Origin: JALENY01 sp036310185
Lineage (GTDB): Bacteria; Bacillota; Clostridia; Lachnospirales; Lachnospiraceae
Assembly (NCBI GenBank): GCA_036310185.1
Contig: JAXJSH010000071.1
Span: 1-43,193, forward strand
Length of the DNA: 43,193 bases
Direction of reading: 5' to 3'
This document shows, piece by piece, positions 8,821 through 16,730 of the stretch. The position numbers and the translations under genes were made by a program. The notes beneath the pieces were generated by a model that saw only the letters and a program-made list of their open reading frames with translations, ran no database searches and was not told the origin of the DNA. Each line of letters starts with the position of its first letter. Position 1 is the first letter of the stretch.

Positions 8821-8844
8821 CTTTATATAAAGGAGGAATTCATT

Positions 8845-9591
8845 ATGTCAGTATTTATGAACGATATGACCTGGAAGGAATTTCAGGCAAAAGAAGACAG
8901 GCCTCTCATTATCCCCGTCGGCTCTACCGAGCAGCATGCGCTTCATCTTCCGCTCTGTGTAGACAGCAAGATTGCAGAAGGCATCTCCGCACTGCTCGCA
9001 GAAAAAGCAGACTGCGTGGTCGCTCCTACGCTTTCTTATGGATATAAGTCAAAACCTTTAAGCGGCGGCGGTCCCCTTTTTCCAGGCACAATTGATTTGA
9101 ATGGCACTACACTGATGAGCCTTATGGAAGATCTTTTGGAAGAATTTATCCGGGATGGCCGGAAAAAGATTTTTGTTATGAATGCTCATTTTGAAAATGA
9201 GGCATTTATTATAGAAAGTATTGACAATGTTTCCCGCCGACATCCGGAAGTCACTATCATAGAAAGTAACTGGTGGGATGTTCTTGGACAGGATGTGATT
9301 GACGAAGTATTTTCAGAAGTACCTTTTCCAGGATGGGCTTTTGAACATGCTGCCGTTACAGAAACCTCACTTATGATGTATCTGGCTCCAGAACTGGTCC
9401 ACGAAGAATTAATGTCTGATGATAAAGGTGCTGAACCTCTTCCCTATTTCAAATATCCGATCATAAAGGGAATTGTTCCGGAATCCGGTAATCTCGCTCC
9501 TGCAAAATCCTCTTCCCGTGAAAAAGGAAAAAGAATTGCAGATGCCGCCATTGATGCATTTATAGAGATTATGAAAAAAGAATTTTACTAG
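8845..9591 (+). CDS. Creatininase family protein (creatinine amidohydrolase)
   Basis: Metal-dependent amidohydrolase of the creatininase fold, 248 residues. Residues matching the known Pseudomonas enzyme (numbers recalled) are E29, H31, D40, H115 and E117 for its metal ligands E34, H36, D45, H120 and E122. W144, W164 and H168 match W154, W174 and H178 with unchanged relative spacing. This supports true creatininase chemistry (creatinine to creatine and back) better than the many relatives in the family, which include cofactor-biosynthesis amidohydrolases. AGGAGG is 8 nt before the ATG. It is divergent from the importer/deaminase operon and followed 11 nt later by a cytidylate-kinase-like gene. 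The terminator-like leader suggests conditional expression. Confidence 0.88.
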   Translation: MSVFMNDMTWKEFQAKEDRPLIIPVGSTEQHALHLPLCVDSKIAEGISALLAEKADCVVAPTLSYGYKSKPLSGGGPLFPGTIDLNGTTLMSLMEDLLEEFIRDGRKKIFVMNAHFENEAFIIESIDNVSRRHPEVTIIESNWWDVLGQDVIDEVFSEVPFPGWAFEHAAVTETSLMMYLAPELVHEELMSDDKGAEPLPYFKYPIIKGIVPESGNLAPAKSSSREKGKRIADAAIDAFIEIMKKEFY

Positions 9592-9602
9592 GGGGAATTT
9601 CT

Positions 9603-10208
9603 ATGGAAGAAAAAAATTATGTTATCACCATTGCAAGACAGTTTGGCAGCCTCGGCCGCAAGATTGGAAAACGATTGGCATCGGAATTGGATATTAACTA
9701 TTATGACCGTGATCTGATTGAAAAAGCAACCGAACAAATGAACGGCAGCATTGGTGAGCTTAGCAAATACGATGAATCAATCGGCGGAAAGCTCTCCAAA
9801 ATGCTTTATCCGCTGGGGCTGGGACAGGCAAACACCCATAAAAAGATTTATGAATTTCAGAAAAGTATGATCAAAAATATTGCAAGCCATGAATCCTGCG
9901 TCATTATTGGCCGATGCTCCGACTACATTTTAAAAGATCATCCGAATGCCATTCATATTTTCATTCATGCACCCTATGAAAAACGCCTGGAGAATTCGGT
10001 AAAACAGCTTGGTCTAGACCCTGTATATGCAGAAAAAATGATTCGCGATGTTGACAGAGCACGGGAAATTTACCATAAGTTCTATACTGGGGAAGATTTT
10101 GACACGATCGCAAACAGAAATATCTGCATTGACAGCAGTCTGATGTCTATTGATGATACGGTAAAATGCTTAAAACAGATCGTAGAAATCCATTTCGGAC
10201 TTTCATAA
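9603..10208 (+). CDS. Cytidylate kinase-like (AAA_26) family protein
   Basis: P-loop nucleotide-kinase-like protein of 201 residues. The N-terminus VITIARQFGSLGRKIGKRLA is the degenerate phosphate loop of this family and differs from a standard GxxxxGK[ST] loop. CVIIGRCSDYIL in the middle is its second hallmark, and a basic/acidic helical region with R-E-I-Y-H-K-F follows. No substrate is established for the group as far as I know. GGGGGA precedes the ATG, and the gene starts 11 nt after the creatininase, so they are co-transcribed. A paralogue lies at 36711-37295, also second in an operon with a leader terminator. Confidence 0.88.
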   Translation: MEEKNYVITIARQFGSLGRKIGKRLASELDINYYDRDLIEKATEQMNGSIGELSKYDESIGGKLSKMLYPLGLGQANTHKKIYEFQKSMIKNIASHESCVIIGRCSDYILKDHPNAIHIFIHAPYEKRLENSVKQLGLDPVYAEKMIRDVDRAREIYHKFYTGEDFDTIANRNICIDSSLMSIDDTVKCLKQIVEIHFGLS

Positions 10209-10219
10209 ATAACATACCC

Positions 10220-10250
10220 AAACCCGGACTCTGGCGCGGGCCCGGGTTTT
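10220..10250 (+). terminator. Intrinsic terminator after the creatininase operon
   Basis: AAACCCGG (10220-10227) pairs with CCGGGTTT (10242-10249) around a GC-rich 14-nt loop; four T follow the stem core. It ends the creatininase/cytidylate-kinase-like transcript. Confidence 0.7.
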
Positions 10251-10276
10251 CTCAATATTTTTAAGGAGGATTCTCT

Positions 10277-10705
10277 ATGACATTTAAAAATGCATCGCTG
10301 GAAGACTTTGATATGGCATTCCATTACATTGAACAATTATGGAGTTACAATACATACGAACGTTCTCAGATTTTTCCAATCTATCAGGAAGTACTTTATA
10401 ATCCGGCATGTTTTGCATTTTTCCTCATTGACGATGGGGAATACAAAGGATTTTGCCATGGTGACTATTTTAACACTTTCTGGATGTCCGGACTAACCTG
10501 CTATATTTCCAGTCTCATTACCAATGAAAAAGATCGCGGAAAAGGTTATGGGCGGATGCTTGTGGATCACGCCAAAGACCTTGCAAAAGAAAATGGATGC
10601 AAAGCTTTGATTCTTGATTCTGGACTGCCCAGAAAAAATGCCCATGTGTTCTATGAAGCATACGGATTTGAGAAAAGTTGTTATGGTTTCGAGCTAATTC
10701 TCTAA
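10277..10705 (+). CDS. GNAT family N-acetyltransferase
   Basis: Single-domain GNAT of 142 residues. Acetyl-CoA binding is shown by the loop NEKDRGKGYGRML (R/Q-x-x-G-x-G/A type, about residues 90-102) following a beta strand LTCYISSLIT, and by the C-terminal ARKNAHVFYEAYGFEK-like motif B region (RKNAHVFYEAYGFEK). AAGGAGG is well placed before the ATG. It follows a terminator and is probably transcribed separately. The acetyl acceptor is unknown. Confidence 0.9.
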   Translation: MTFKNASLEDFDMAFHYIEQLWSYNTYERSQIFPIYQEVLYNPACFAFFLIDDGEYKGFCHGDYFNTFWMSGLTCYISSLITNEKDRGKGYGRMLVDHAKDLAKENGCKALILDSGLPRKNAHVFYEAYGFEKSCYGFELIL

Positions 10706-10746
10706 ATTCCAGAGTTTTAACTGCAACCGTACCATAGAGCTTACAA

Positions 10747-10774
10747 GGGAATCAAACATGAATCCCGGTTTTTT
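10747..10774 (+). terminator. Probable terminator after the GNAT gene
   Basis: GGGA (10747-10750) pairs with TCCC (10763-10766), with an inner TCA/TGA pairing across an A-A mismatch, followed by GG and six T (10769-10774). Confidence 0.6.
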
Positions 10775-10870
10775 CAATCTCTACAACCGGATAATTCCCG
10801 CTCTGATTTATATTTTATCACATGGAATCTTTTACTTCCTTATGGAAAACCTTTAGATTATAAATCCCCA

Positions 10871-10925
10871 AAATGAAATTTTAAATTTCCCCCGGGGATG
10901 CGGTGGAATTTAAAATTTCATTTTT
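10871..10925. repeat. 17-bp perfect inverted repeat with T tail
   Basis: AAATGAAATTTTAAATT (10871-10887) is exactly repeated in inverse at 10907-10923. The 19-nt spacer itself contains TCCCC/GGGGA. T's continue to 10925. The arms are AT-rich and longer than an ordinary terminator stem. It may be a bidirectional terminator between the GNAT gene and the promoter at 10954, or a small palindromic repeat. Confidence 0.75.
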
Positions 10926-10953
10926 CGATATACACAAATTCGCTAAGAATTCA

Positions 10954-10982
10954 TTGTTTAAATGTTTGCTATACTATATAAT
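10954..10982 (+). promoter_or_regulatory. Candidate promoter upstream of the repeat and SUKH gene
   Basis: TTGTTT (10954-10959), a 17-nt spacer and TATAAT (10977-10982). If used, the transcript begins almost exactly at the left edge of the repeat at 10991 and carries it in the 5' leader of the SUKH gene. Confidence 0.5.
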
Positions 10983-10990
10983 TGGTAAGA

Positions 10991-11179
10991 TACCAGGGTC
11001 AAAAGATTACATGTTTCATGCCTGCATGAAAAAATGTGACTTTGAGACCCGCAAAACATGATAAAGCAGCCCGAATAGGGCGGATTTCAAATGTTTTTAG
11101 GATTACGAAAGCATAAAATGCGGAGTAATCCGTAGGTATCAAGGGTTCAAAATACCTTTTGACCCCCAACATCCTGGTA
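10991..11179 (+). repeat. Structured MITE-like intergenic repeat, copy 1
   Basis: The ends are inverted: TACCAGG with GTCAAAAG on the left (10991-11004), and CTTTTGAC with CCTGGTA (to 11179) on the right. The left half folds on itself (GGGTC...GACCC enclosing TTCATGC/GCATGAA). The right half, 11070-11173, is nearly identical to 22998-23100 and contains a hairpin GGATTAC / GTAATCC (11100-11131) around GCAT/ATGC. No coding function is apparent; the open frames in it are by-products of the repeat. Confidence 0.8.
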
Positions 11180-11311
11180 ATATAGACTGGAACATGAAGA
11201 TTCAAGATAAGAAAACAGTTAAAATGAATGGAACAAAATTAACAGCAATTTGAAAAAAGAAGAACAATCTGTTAGAAATATGGTGTGACAAATTTAGTAG
11301 GAGAAATGAAA

Positions 11312-12304
11312 ATGTTTGAAAATGTTGATTTATCTGATTTTTGGTCTGATGACAAATTAGCCGAAGAATATTTGTCAGAGCCGGTGACGGACGAGATGAT
11401 TCAGGAACTGGAAGAATACCTGGGATATAAACTTCCGGCTTCTTACATATTTTTGATGAAGCGGCATAATGGTGGAGAACCCAAAAGGCAATACTGTGCA
11501 GATATTTGTGGAACCGGTATATATGAAATAGAAGGAATCTATGGAATAGGGAAAACAAAAGCGTCTTCTCTTGGCGGATGGTTTGGGACAAAGCATTGGG
11601 TCGATGAATGGGGCTATCCAGACATAGGTATTGCAATTTGTGATTGCCCCTCCGCTGGGCATGATATGATTTTCCTTGATTATAGAGCATGCGGCAAGGA
11701 CGGAGAGCCACAGGTCGTTCATATTGACCAGGAGGGAGATTATGAGATTACTGTTTTAGCTTCCAACTTTGAGGAGTTTATTTCTAAATTGTCCTATGAA
11801 GAGGAAATCGATCTGGAAGGAATACGGGAAAAACAGAACGTATTAAAACAAACATACGAGAAAGCAAGATGCATAGATGTAGATGATAATTTACATAAAA
11901 TCATAGTAAAAGAATATTTGAAATGTGAATACGTGATTCCTATTTCCCTGTTAATCTTCCTTTTTATATGCATCGATGTATGGCAGGTAATACATAACTC
12001 CAATGCAGCGGTACAGGTAATCTGCGCATTAACAGGAATATTCCTGATGATTTTTATGGGCTACAGAATAACAGATTTGAGCAAATTAGGGAAAAGAACG
12101 TATAAATGCAGTATTCAGGAAGTAGAAAAAATCTGGAATACTTCCGGAAGTATCAAGTGTAAGGTTGTCGGCATCAAAGCAGAATGTGAAGTGTTCCATA
12201 GAGATTATCAAGATATTAAAGCTGGTGATCCGGTCATAATGGTACAGATTGAACAGACAAATTATGTGCTGAATGGTAATGTTCCGGGCAAGAAAGACAA
12301 ATAG
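11312..12304 (+). CDS. SMI1/KNR4 (SUKH) domain protein with two membrane helices
   Basis: About 330 residues. The N-terminal part (about 20-165) is a SUKH domain: acidic start, LEEYLGYKLPASYIFLMKRHNGG, a GWFGTKHWVDEWGYPDIGI block and HDMIFLDYR, then GEPQVVHIDQEG and FEEFI. SUKH proteins are often immunity proteins against polymorphic toxins, though many are not. Unusually the chain continues with two hydrophobic helices (about 205-225 and 232-253) and a C-terminal beta-rich domain of about 75 residues that I do not recognise. ATG 11312 is chosen because AGGAG is 8 nt upstream. No toxin gene is visible nearby. AT-rich codon use and the flanking repeat suggest an accessory gene. Confidence 0.85.
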   Translation: MFENVDLSDFWSDDKLAEEYLSEPVTDEMIQELEEYLGYKLPASYIFLMKRHNGGEPKRQYCADICGTGIYEIEGIYGIGKTKASSLGGWFGTKHWVDEWGYPDIGIAICDCPSAGHDMIFLDYRACGKDGEPQVVHIDQEGDYEITVLASNFEEFISKLSYEEEIDLEGIREKQNVLKQTYEKARCIDVDDNLHKIIVKEYLKCEYVIPISLLIFLFICIDVWQVIHNSNAAVQVICALTGIFLMIFMGYRITDLSKLGKRTYKCSIQEVEKIWNTSGSIKCKVVGIKAECEVFHRDYQDIKAGDPVIMVQIEQTNYVLNGNVPGKKDK

Positions 12305-12358
12305 TATTTTGCATGGCATGTTATAGCCAAAACAAGACAAATAAATACACTTACTAAT

Positions 12359-12387
12359 AGGGGCGATTATTTCGCCCCTGTATTTTT
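12359..12387 (+). terminator. Intrinsic terminator after the SUKH gene
   Basis: AGGGGCGA (12359-12366) pairs with TCGCCCCT (12372-12379) around a 5-nt loop, followed by GTA and five T. Confidence 0.85.
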
Positions 12388-12502
12388 AATTCGTGGTCCT
12401 GAATGCTCTTGGTACATATAAATTCGGCATTTACCACATACAATGCCGTTTACAAAAGAGCCACATAGAATCTCAGAATCAACCGGTTTAAACAATGTGC
12501 TC

Positions 12503-13366
12503 TCATTTTTCCCAACAATACACTTCCGATGAACATTCAAAACCAATTCTATAATAAAACTCCTGATCCGAAAGAACAATTACCCGTTTTGCCCCTAAAT
12601 TTTTTGCCCGTTTGCAAGCTTCATAAATTACTGCTTTTGCGAGGCCCCGGTTTCTATGCCGTGGTATTGTCACAACAGGTTCCACATATGCTGAATCACC
12701 TTCTGTATACCACAATCCACAATGTGCACAATATTCACCTTTCGCTATTGCGAAAATTTTTAAATCTGTATTTTCATTAGGCGTAAGTGCCAAAACCTCA
12801 TCATCCCACTTATCCGGGATATCCTCATGATCAAATCCTTTATGTATTACCAATTGATATTGCCAATTATCTGCCTCAAAACCTTGCGGACTAATCACGT
12901 ACTCATCAGAAATTCTGTATTCTAAATCCCTGTTCAGATCCAACTCTAACACACTGACATCTTTACACTTTTTTTCAAACTGTCTTTCGTGCAGTGCCTC
13001 ACAAACCACTTCATCCTTCGAATTCACTTTAATAACAACTCTGCTGTCTTCATTTTCAAGAACGGTATCAATCATTTTGTTAAGCAGCTCTTTGTCTGAA
13101 CTTGTATGAATTAAATATACCCTGTCACTATAACATGTATCATATGTAATCATACCTGCAATTTCATCGTTCTCATTTTTAAACATAGTTATGCTGGTCA
13201 GCTTATCTTTGTCCAACATAGAATGTATATGCATCCATTCAAAACGTCCCCAGTGAAAATGCTCATTATATTCTAACTTTTCTGCTTTCAAAAGGAATTT
13301 GTATATATCCTGATATTGTTCATTAAATCTTTCACAATTCTTATATTTTTCTATTCTGTATCCCAT
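12503..13366 (-). CDS. GNAT family N-acetyltransferase, long form
   Basis: Protein of 287 residues with a less conserved N-terminal half (possibly a degenerate first GNAT domain) and a clear C-terminal GNAT domain. YVEPVVTIPRHRNRGLAKAVIYEACKRA gives the acetyl-CoA loop RNRGLA near residue 240, and the final segment with YRIGFE is motif B. GAGAGGTG precedes ATG 13366. Its start sits within the shifted 3' remnant of the neighbouring GNAT pseudogene, so the two may once have been co-transcribed. The acceptor is unknown. Confidence 0.87.
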   Translation of the reverse strand: MGYRIEKYKNCERFNEQYQDIYKFLLKAEKLEYNEHFHWGRFEWMHIHSMLDKDKLTSITMFKNENDEIAGMITYDTCYSDRVYLIHTSSDKELLNKMIDTVLENEDSRVVIKVNSKDEVVCEALHERQFEKKCKDVSVLELDLNRDLEYRISDEYVISPQGFEADNWQYQLVIHKGFDHEDIPDKWDDEVLALTPNENTDLKIFAIAKGEYCAHCGLWYTEGDSAYVEPVVTIPRHRNRGLAKAVIYEACKRAKNLGAKRVIVLSDQEFYYRIGFECSSEVYCWEK

Positions 13367-13712
13367 TCTACACCTCTCAATAAATACTCTGAACTGGTAA
13401 ATCCTGCTTTCTGAATTGCTTTAATTCTTTCAACTGCATATCTTCTGAAACCCGTAAACATAATTCAATTGTTCCAATTACACTTGATATTGATTTATCA
13501 ACAACAGAAAGTCTGACAAACCAGCCATTTTCATACGCTAAATTCGAAAAATCAAGAGTTTCTGTCATTCTTTCCTTTGCAGCATAGTAAAAATTATCTC
13601 CGTCACAATTATCACTGTCAAAAAATGGCAAAGCATTTTTGTCACTATAAATTTTTAATAAATCATCACAATCTTCATTTTTAACCAATCTTAATAAAAA
13701 TTTCTCATTATA
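13365..13712 (-). pseudogene. GNAT acetyltransferase remnant with internal deletion
   Basis: The 5' part encodes a RimJ/L-like GNAT N-terminus (RLVKNEDCDDLLKIYSD... through SSVIGTIELCLRVSED). The codons before it (KFLLRL) continue the fold, but no normal start codon exists before an in-frame TAA near 13708. After VSED the frame gives a nonsense tail (MQLKELKQFRKQD...). Another frame of the same DNA gives YAVERIKAIQKAGFTSSEYLLRG, which looks like the C-terminus of such an enzyme. An internal segment has therefore been lost out of frame, near 13425-13440, and the gene also lacks its start. Minimal translation from a TTG at 13688 is possible but the product would not be a complete acetyltransferase. 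Confidence 0.8.
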
Positions 13713-14621
13713 TTAATCCTCGCACACCTTCCGGATAAAACGCTCTTCAATATCCAAAACCTCTTTTGTCCAAAATTCCCTGCCTCCATGATGTGCACCA
13801 ATCACCTGATAAAATACCGCATCTTTTTTTGCAGCTGTCAGTGCCTCATACAATTGACAACTTTGTCCAAATGGTACTAATTCATCATTTGTTCCATGAA
13901 ACATCAAAATAGGCGGAAGTTCTCTATCTTCCTGCACATAATTAGCAATTGTGGCAGGCCGTACCAGTTCCGGATGCTCCAATACTGGTTTTCCTCCAAT
14001 TTCACATCCTTCCGGACTATCCGGTGTACGATGGTCCTGAGAAGAAGGTTCCTCATTCATAGTTGCAAAATTTACAGGTCCATATAAGTCAATTACACCC
14101 TTTACGATTGGCTTATTGCTTCTTCTGTCTGTTTCTTCCAGTTCTTCAATTCCATAAGAAAATGCTACGATCACAGCTGTATGTCCACCGGAAGAATCTC
14201 CCATTAAAACGATTTTTTCCGGATGAATTCCATACTCACTTGCATGCTTTTTCATAAAATCCACTCCGGCTTTCGCATCCAGTGCCTGTGCCGGAAAAAC
14301 TGCACATTCTGATCCACGATATTCCAATGCAGCAACCACGAATCCTTTTTGTGCCAGATAACTTAATTGCGGTACTCTTTCTTTGACATTTTGTTCGTGA
14401 AAAGCCGATCCAGGAATAAATACGATACATGGAATATCCCCTGGCGCATCAATAGGACCAATGATCTGCAGGCGCAGGATTCTCCCGTTTCTTTCCTGAT
14501 AAGGTTCATCCTCTTTATAATAAATTTCATAATTATCAAGCCTGGGCTGCATGGGTATCATCCCATCTGCTGTTACCGTACTCATGGGAAAATCCTCTCT
14601 GCTTACGTTTAATGGCTCCAT
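13713..14621 (-). CDS. Alpha/beta hydrolase (acetyl-esterase/lipase type)
   Basis: Serine esterase-like hydrolase of 302 residues. The nucleophile elbow GDSSGG (about residues 142-147) and the later FHGTNDELVPF (Asp) and GAHHGG (His) supply the triad. The oxyanion strand reads VFIPGSAFHEQN rather than the usual HGGG, so it is a divergent member of the hormone-sensitive-lipase/BD-FAE group. No signal peptide is seen, so it is probably cytosolic. GGAAGGAG precedes ATG 14621. The family often removes acetyl or feruloyl groups from sugars or small esters; the substrate is not readable here. Confidence 0.88.
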   Translation of the reverse strand: MEPLNVSREDFPMSTVTADGMIPMQPRLDNYEIYYKEDEPYQERNGRILRLQIIGPIDAPGDIPCIVFIPGSAFHEQNVKERVPQLSYLAQKGFVVAALEYRGSECAVFPAQALDAKAGVDFMKKHASEYGIHPEKIVLMGDSSGGHTAVIVAFSYGIEELEETDRRSNKPIVKGVIDLYGPVNFATMNEEPSSQDHRTPDSPEGCEIGGKPVLEHPELVRPATIANYVQEDRELPPILMFHGTNDELVPFGQSCQLYEALTAAKKDAVFYQVIGAHHGGREFWTKEVLDIEERFIRKVCED

Positions 14622-14789
14622 TCCATTTGCTCCTTCCGCATATAAAATCTATTTAACAGGCAATCCGTGCTTCACAATGATCCATATTGCTTACCGCATC
14701 AAAATACTTATTTGATTGCTATTACTACAGAAAATTTCTGATGTGAATAAACGCATTCTGCAAATCTGAAATGACATTTTTCAACATAT

Positions 14790-15340
14790 TCATTTCTTTA
14801 CAACATAAATATATCTTGCCATTTTTTCTTTAAATTGCTCAAGTGATTCAGAGACACTCTCTGTTTGTCCGATCAGCATATCAAACCAGTTCTTATATCC
14901 TTCTGCCTCAAATTCAGCTTGATGCATTATTGCAGAAGTCCGCTTTTTCTTAAGCAGATCATATGTCTGTTCAGTTATATCTGTCACTTCATAATGCATT
15001 CCATTTTTCTCTATGGCCTTTGCCAATACAGTTGTAAATGCACTCTCGGTCTTTGGCATAACCTCTCCCTCTTGATATCCGATAAAAAATATACCATCTT
15101 TTTTTAGCCATTTTTTTACCTGTGCAGCAAAAGCAGCCATATCTTTTGCAAAATATGTACATCTTCTCTTTTGGGTATATATTGCAAAATCATATCAATC
15201 TGCTTTATATCACTAAAACCATCTTGCGAAAAATCCTCGCCAAATGCATCTTTACAAAATGCACGGAAAGCATTTGATTTTTTTGCCATTGTATAAAAAT
15301 CTTCATAAGCTTCGTAAAATAATAATTCTTTTTTACTCAT
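14790..15340 (-). pseudogene. SAM-dependent methyltransferase with deleted SAM-binding core
   Basis: The N-terminal helical part (MSKKELLFYEAYEDFYTMA... to KREDVHIL) is followed directly, in a different frame, by the C-terminal part (YFAKDMAAFAAQVKKWLKKDG... to ARYIYVVKK). In class I methyltransferases VHIL should lead into DxGxGxG and about 60-100 more residues, which are absent. The join is near 15140-15165 and is out of frame (the first part ends QKIWLLLLHR-stop). The gene cannot make a working enzyme. It lies two genes from another internally deleted gene (13365-13712). Confidence 0.85.
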
Positions 15341-15381
15341 ATAAAAAACTCTCCATGCGCCCTTATTTTATAATCCAAAAT

Positions 15382-16638
15382 TTACGCTTCCACACTTTTT
15401 GCGCAGACCTCTTTATAATGTTGTCTATGTATTCCAATATGCCCGATTCCCAGTATGGCTGCTGCAATAAGCATGATAACATTATTACCATATACTCCCA
15501 ACAGCGCAAATGCCATTACCGGTAAGGTTGCTCCGGCAAGGGGCACTCCCGCAAAATCAGAATAAAAATCTTCCATCCTTTTCTCACTTTTAAAATATCT
15601 AATCCAATAAAGTTCATATGCAAACATAAGAACAAACGCAAAAACCAGATATCCAATACGAGCCGGAACAATGACCCCATAGTCAACCTTATAAATCAAC
15701 AAATTAAAATCTTTAAATATCAATGAAACAACTGTTGCGAGCGCTTCACCAATTCTTTCAAAAATAAGCAGCAGCCTGTTTTCATTTTTTGCATAAATCT
15801 GGTAATCTTTCGGTTGATGCTTCGTCCATAGCATATTTGGTATAAATAACATCAGCAAAAAGATTAATCCTATATAGGAAAATCCAAAACAATATGATTT
15901 TTGTGAGACAAGCTCTGTATACACATTGACGCAACTTATAATATCACCATAATGTTCTTTCAATGCCCCCGCCATTATGTTCGGATCTTCTAATTCAATA
16001 TGTGCAGAACCATATATTCCCATAATCTTCTCATGACCTGTGCCATCATACGCCCGTATAAAATTGGCCACCATTTTTTCTTCACGCCAATCCCAATCTA
16101 TCGGATCCTGTTTTTGATACCATTCTCTGCCCTGCTCTATATTTTCCATGGCAATGTCATATTGCTCAGATTCTTCCATATGATTCTCTTCAAGATATGC
16201 GATATATCTTATACCGGTTGTATCGTAACAATGTCCCACGTCAGTCCCATAAAAAACAGTTTCCGGACATTCCTCTTTTATTCTCCTGAAAAAGTCCAGA
16301 TACTCCGGTACATGAGACTGCGTATTTTCTATATCATCATATATCTGAAGCAGGATATCATCGTTATCCTCCTGCATCCATATATTTAAAAATTCTGCAG
16401 TATAGTATGGCAATTCCAAAAACAGGTCGCGCATATTTTCATTTTCGTAGCATTCTTTCCATGCAGAAAACTCAATATCATAAAAGGCCTCTGAACCATG
16501 CGTTTCTCCATAAAGCAGAATTGCTGCATTGTTTTCCGGCTCATAAGAACCTGGTGTATCAAACCGGACATATATACTTATTCCAATGAATATAACAACT
16601 AAAATACTTAATGCAATTATATTTTTCCTTTTCTTCAT
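15382..16638 (-). CDS. TIKI/TraB-EreA-like domain fused to a multi-TM domain
   Basis: Membrane protein of 418 residues. After a signal-anchor helix (about 8-24), an external domain of about 220 residues carries two GxxH motifs (LLYGETHG near residue 45 and IYGSAHIE near 230), with FLELP and GTDVGHCYDTTG between. That is the pattern of the TIKI/TraB/erythromycin-esterase-like superfamily, members of which are metal-dependent hydrolases or of unknown function. The C-terminal 160 residues form about five hydrophobic helices starting CFGFSYIGLIFLLMLF. I do not recognise this combination as a named family. The gene stands alone between the methyltransferase remnant and the XRE regulator. Confidence 0.7.
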   Translation of the reverse strand: MKKRKNIIALSILVVIFIGISIYVRFDTPGSYEPENNAAILLYGETHGSEAFYDIEFSAWKECYENENMRDLFLELPYYTAEFLNIWMQEDNDDILLQIYDDIENTQSHVPEYLDFFRRIKEECPETVFYGTDVGHCYDTTGIRYIAYLEENHMEESEQYDIAMENIEQGREWYQKQDPIDWDWREEKMVANFIRAYDGTGHEKIMGIYGSAHIELEDPNIMAGALKEHYGDIISCVNVYTELVSQKSYCFGFSYIGLIFLLMLFIPNMLWTKHQPKDYQIYAKNENRLLLIFERIGEALATVVSLIFKDFNLLIYKVDYGVIVPARIGYLVFAFVLMFAYELYWIRYFKSEKRMEDFYSDFAGVPLAGATLPVMAFALLGVYGNNVIMLIAAAILGIGHIGIHRQHYKEVCAKSVEA

Positions 16639-16730
16639 TTTGCCCTCTCAAAATAAGATTCCATTAATTCTTACAGCTGTCCTCTCTCACTAAAAAAATG
16701 ATTAGAAACATTGCCGCTGCAACAGTCTGC

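Noticed and set aside
10999..11205. Similar small reading frames in both repeats (here and 22870-23070)
   Set aside because: Their similarity comes from the repeat DNA; no ribosome sites, and they cover structured non-coding sequence.
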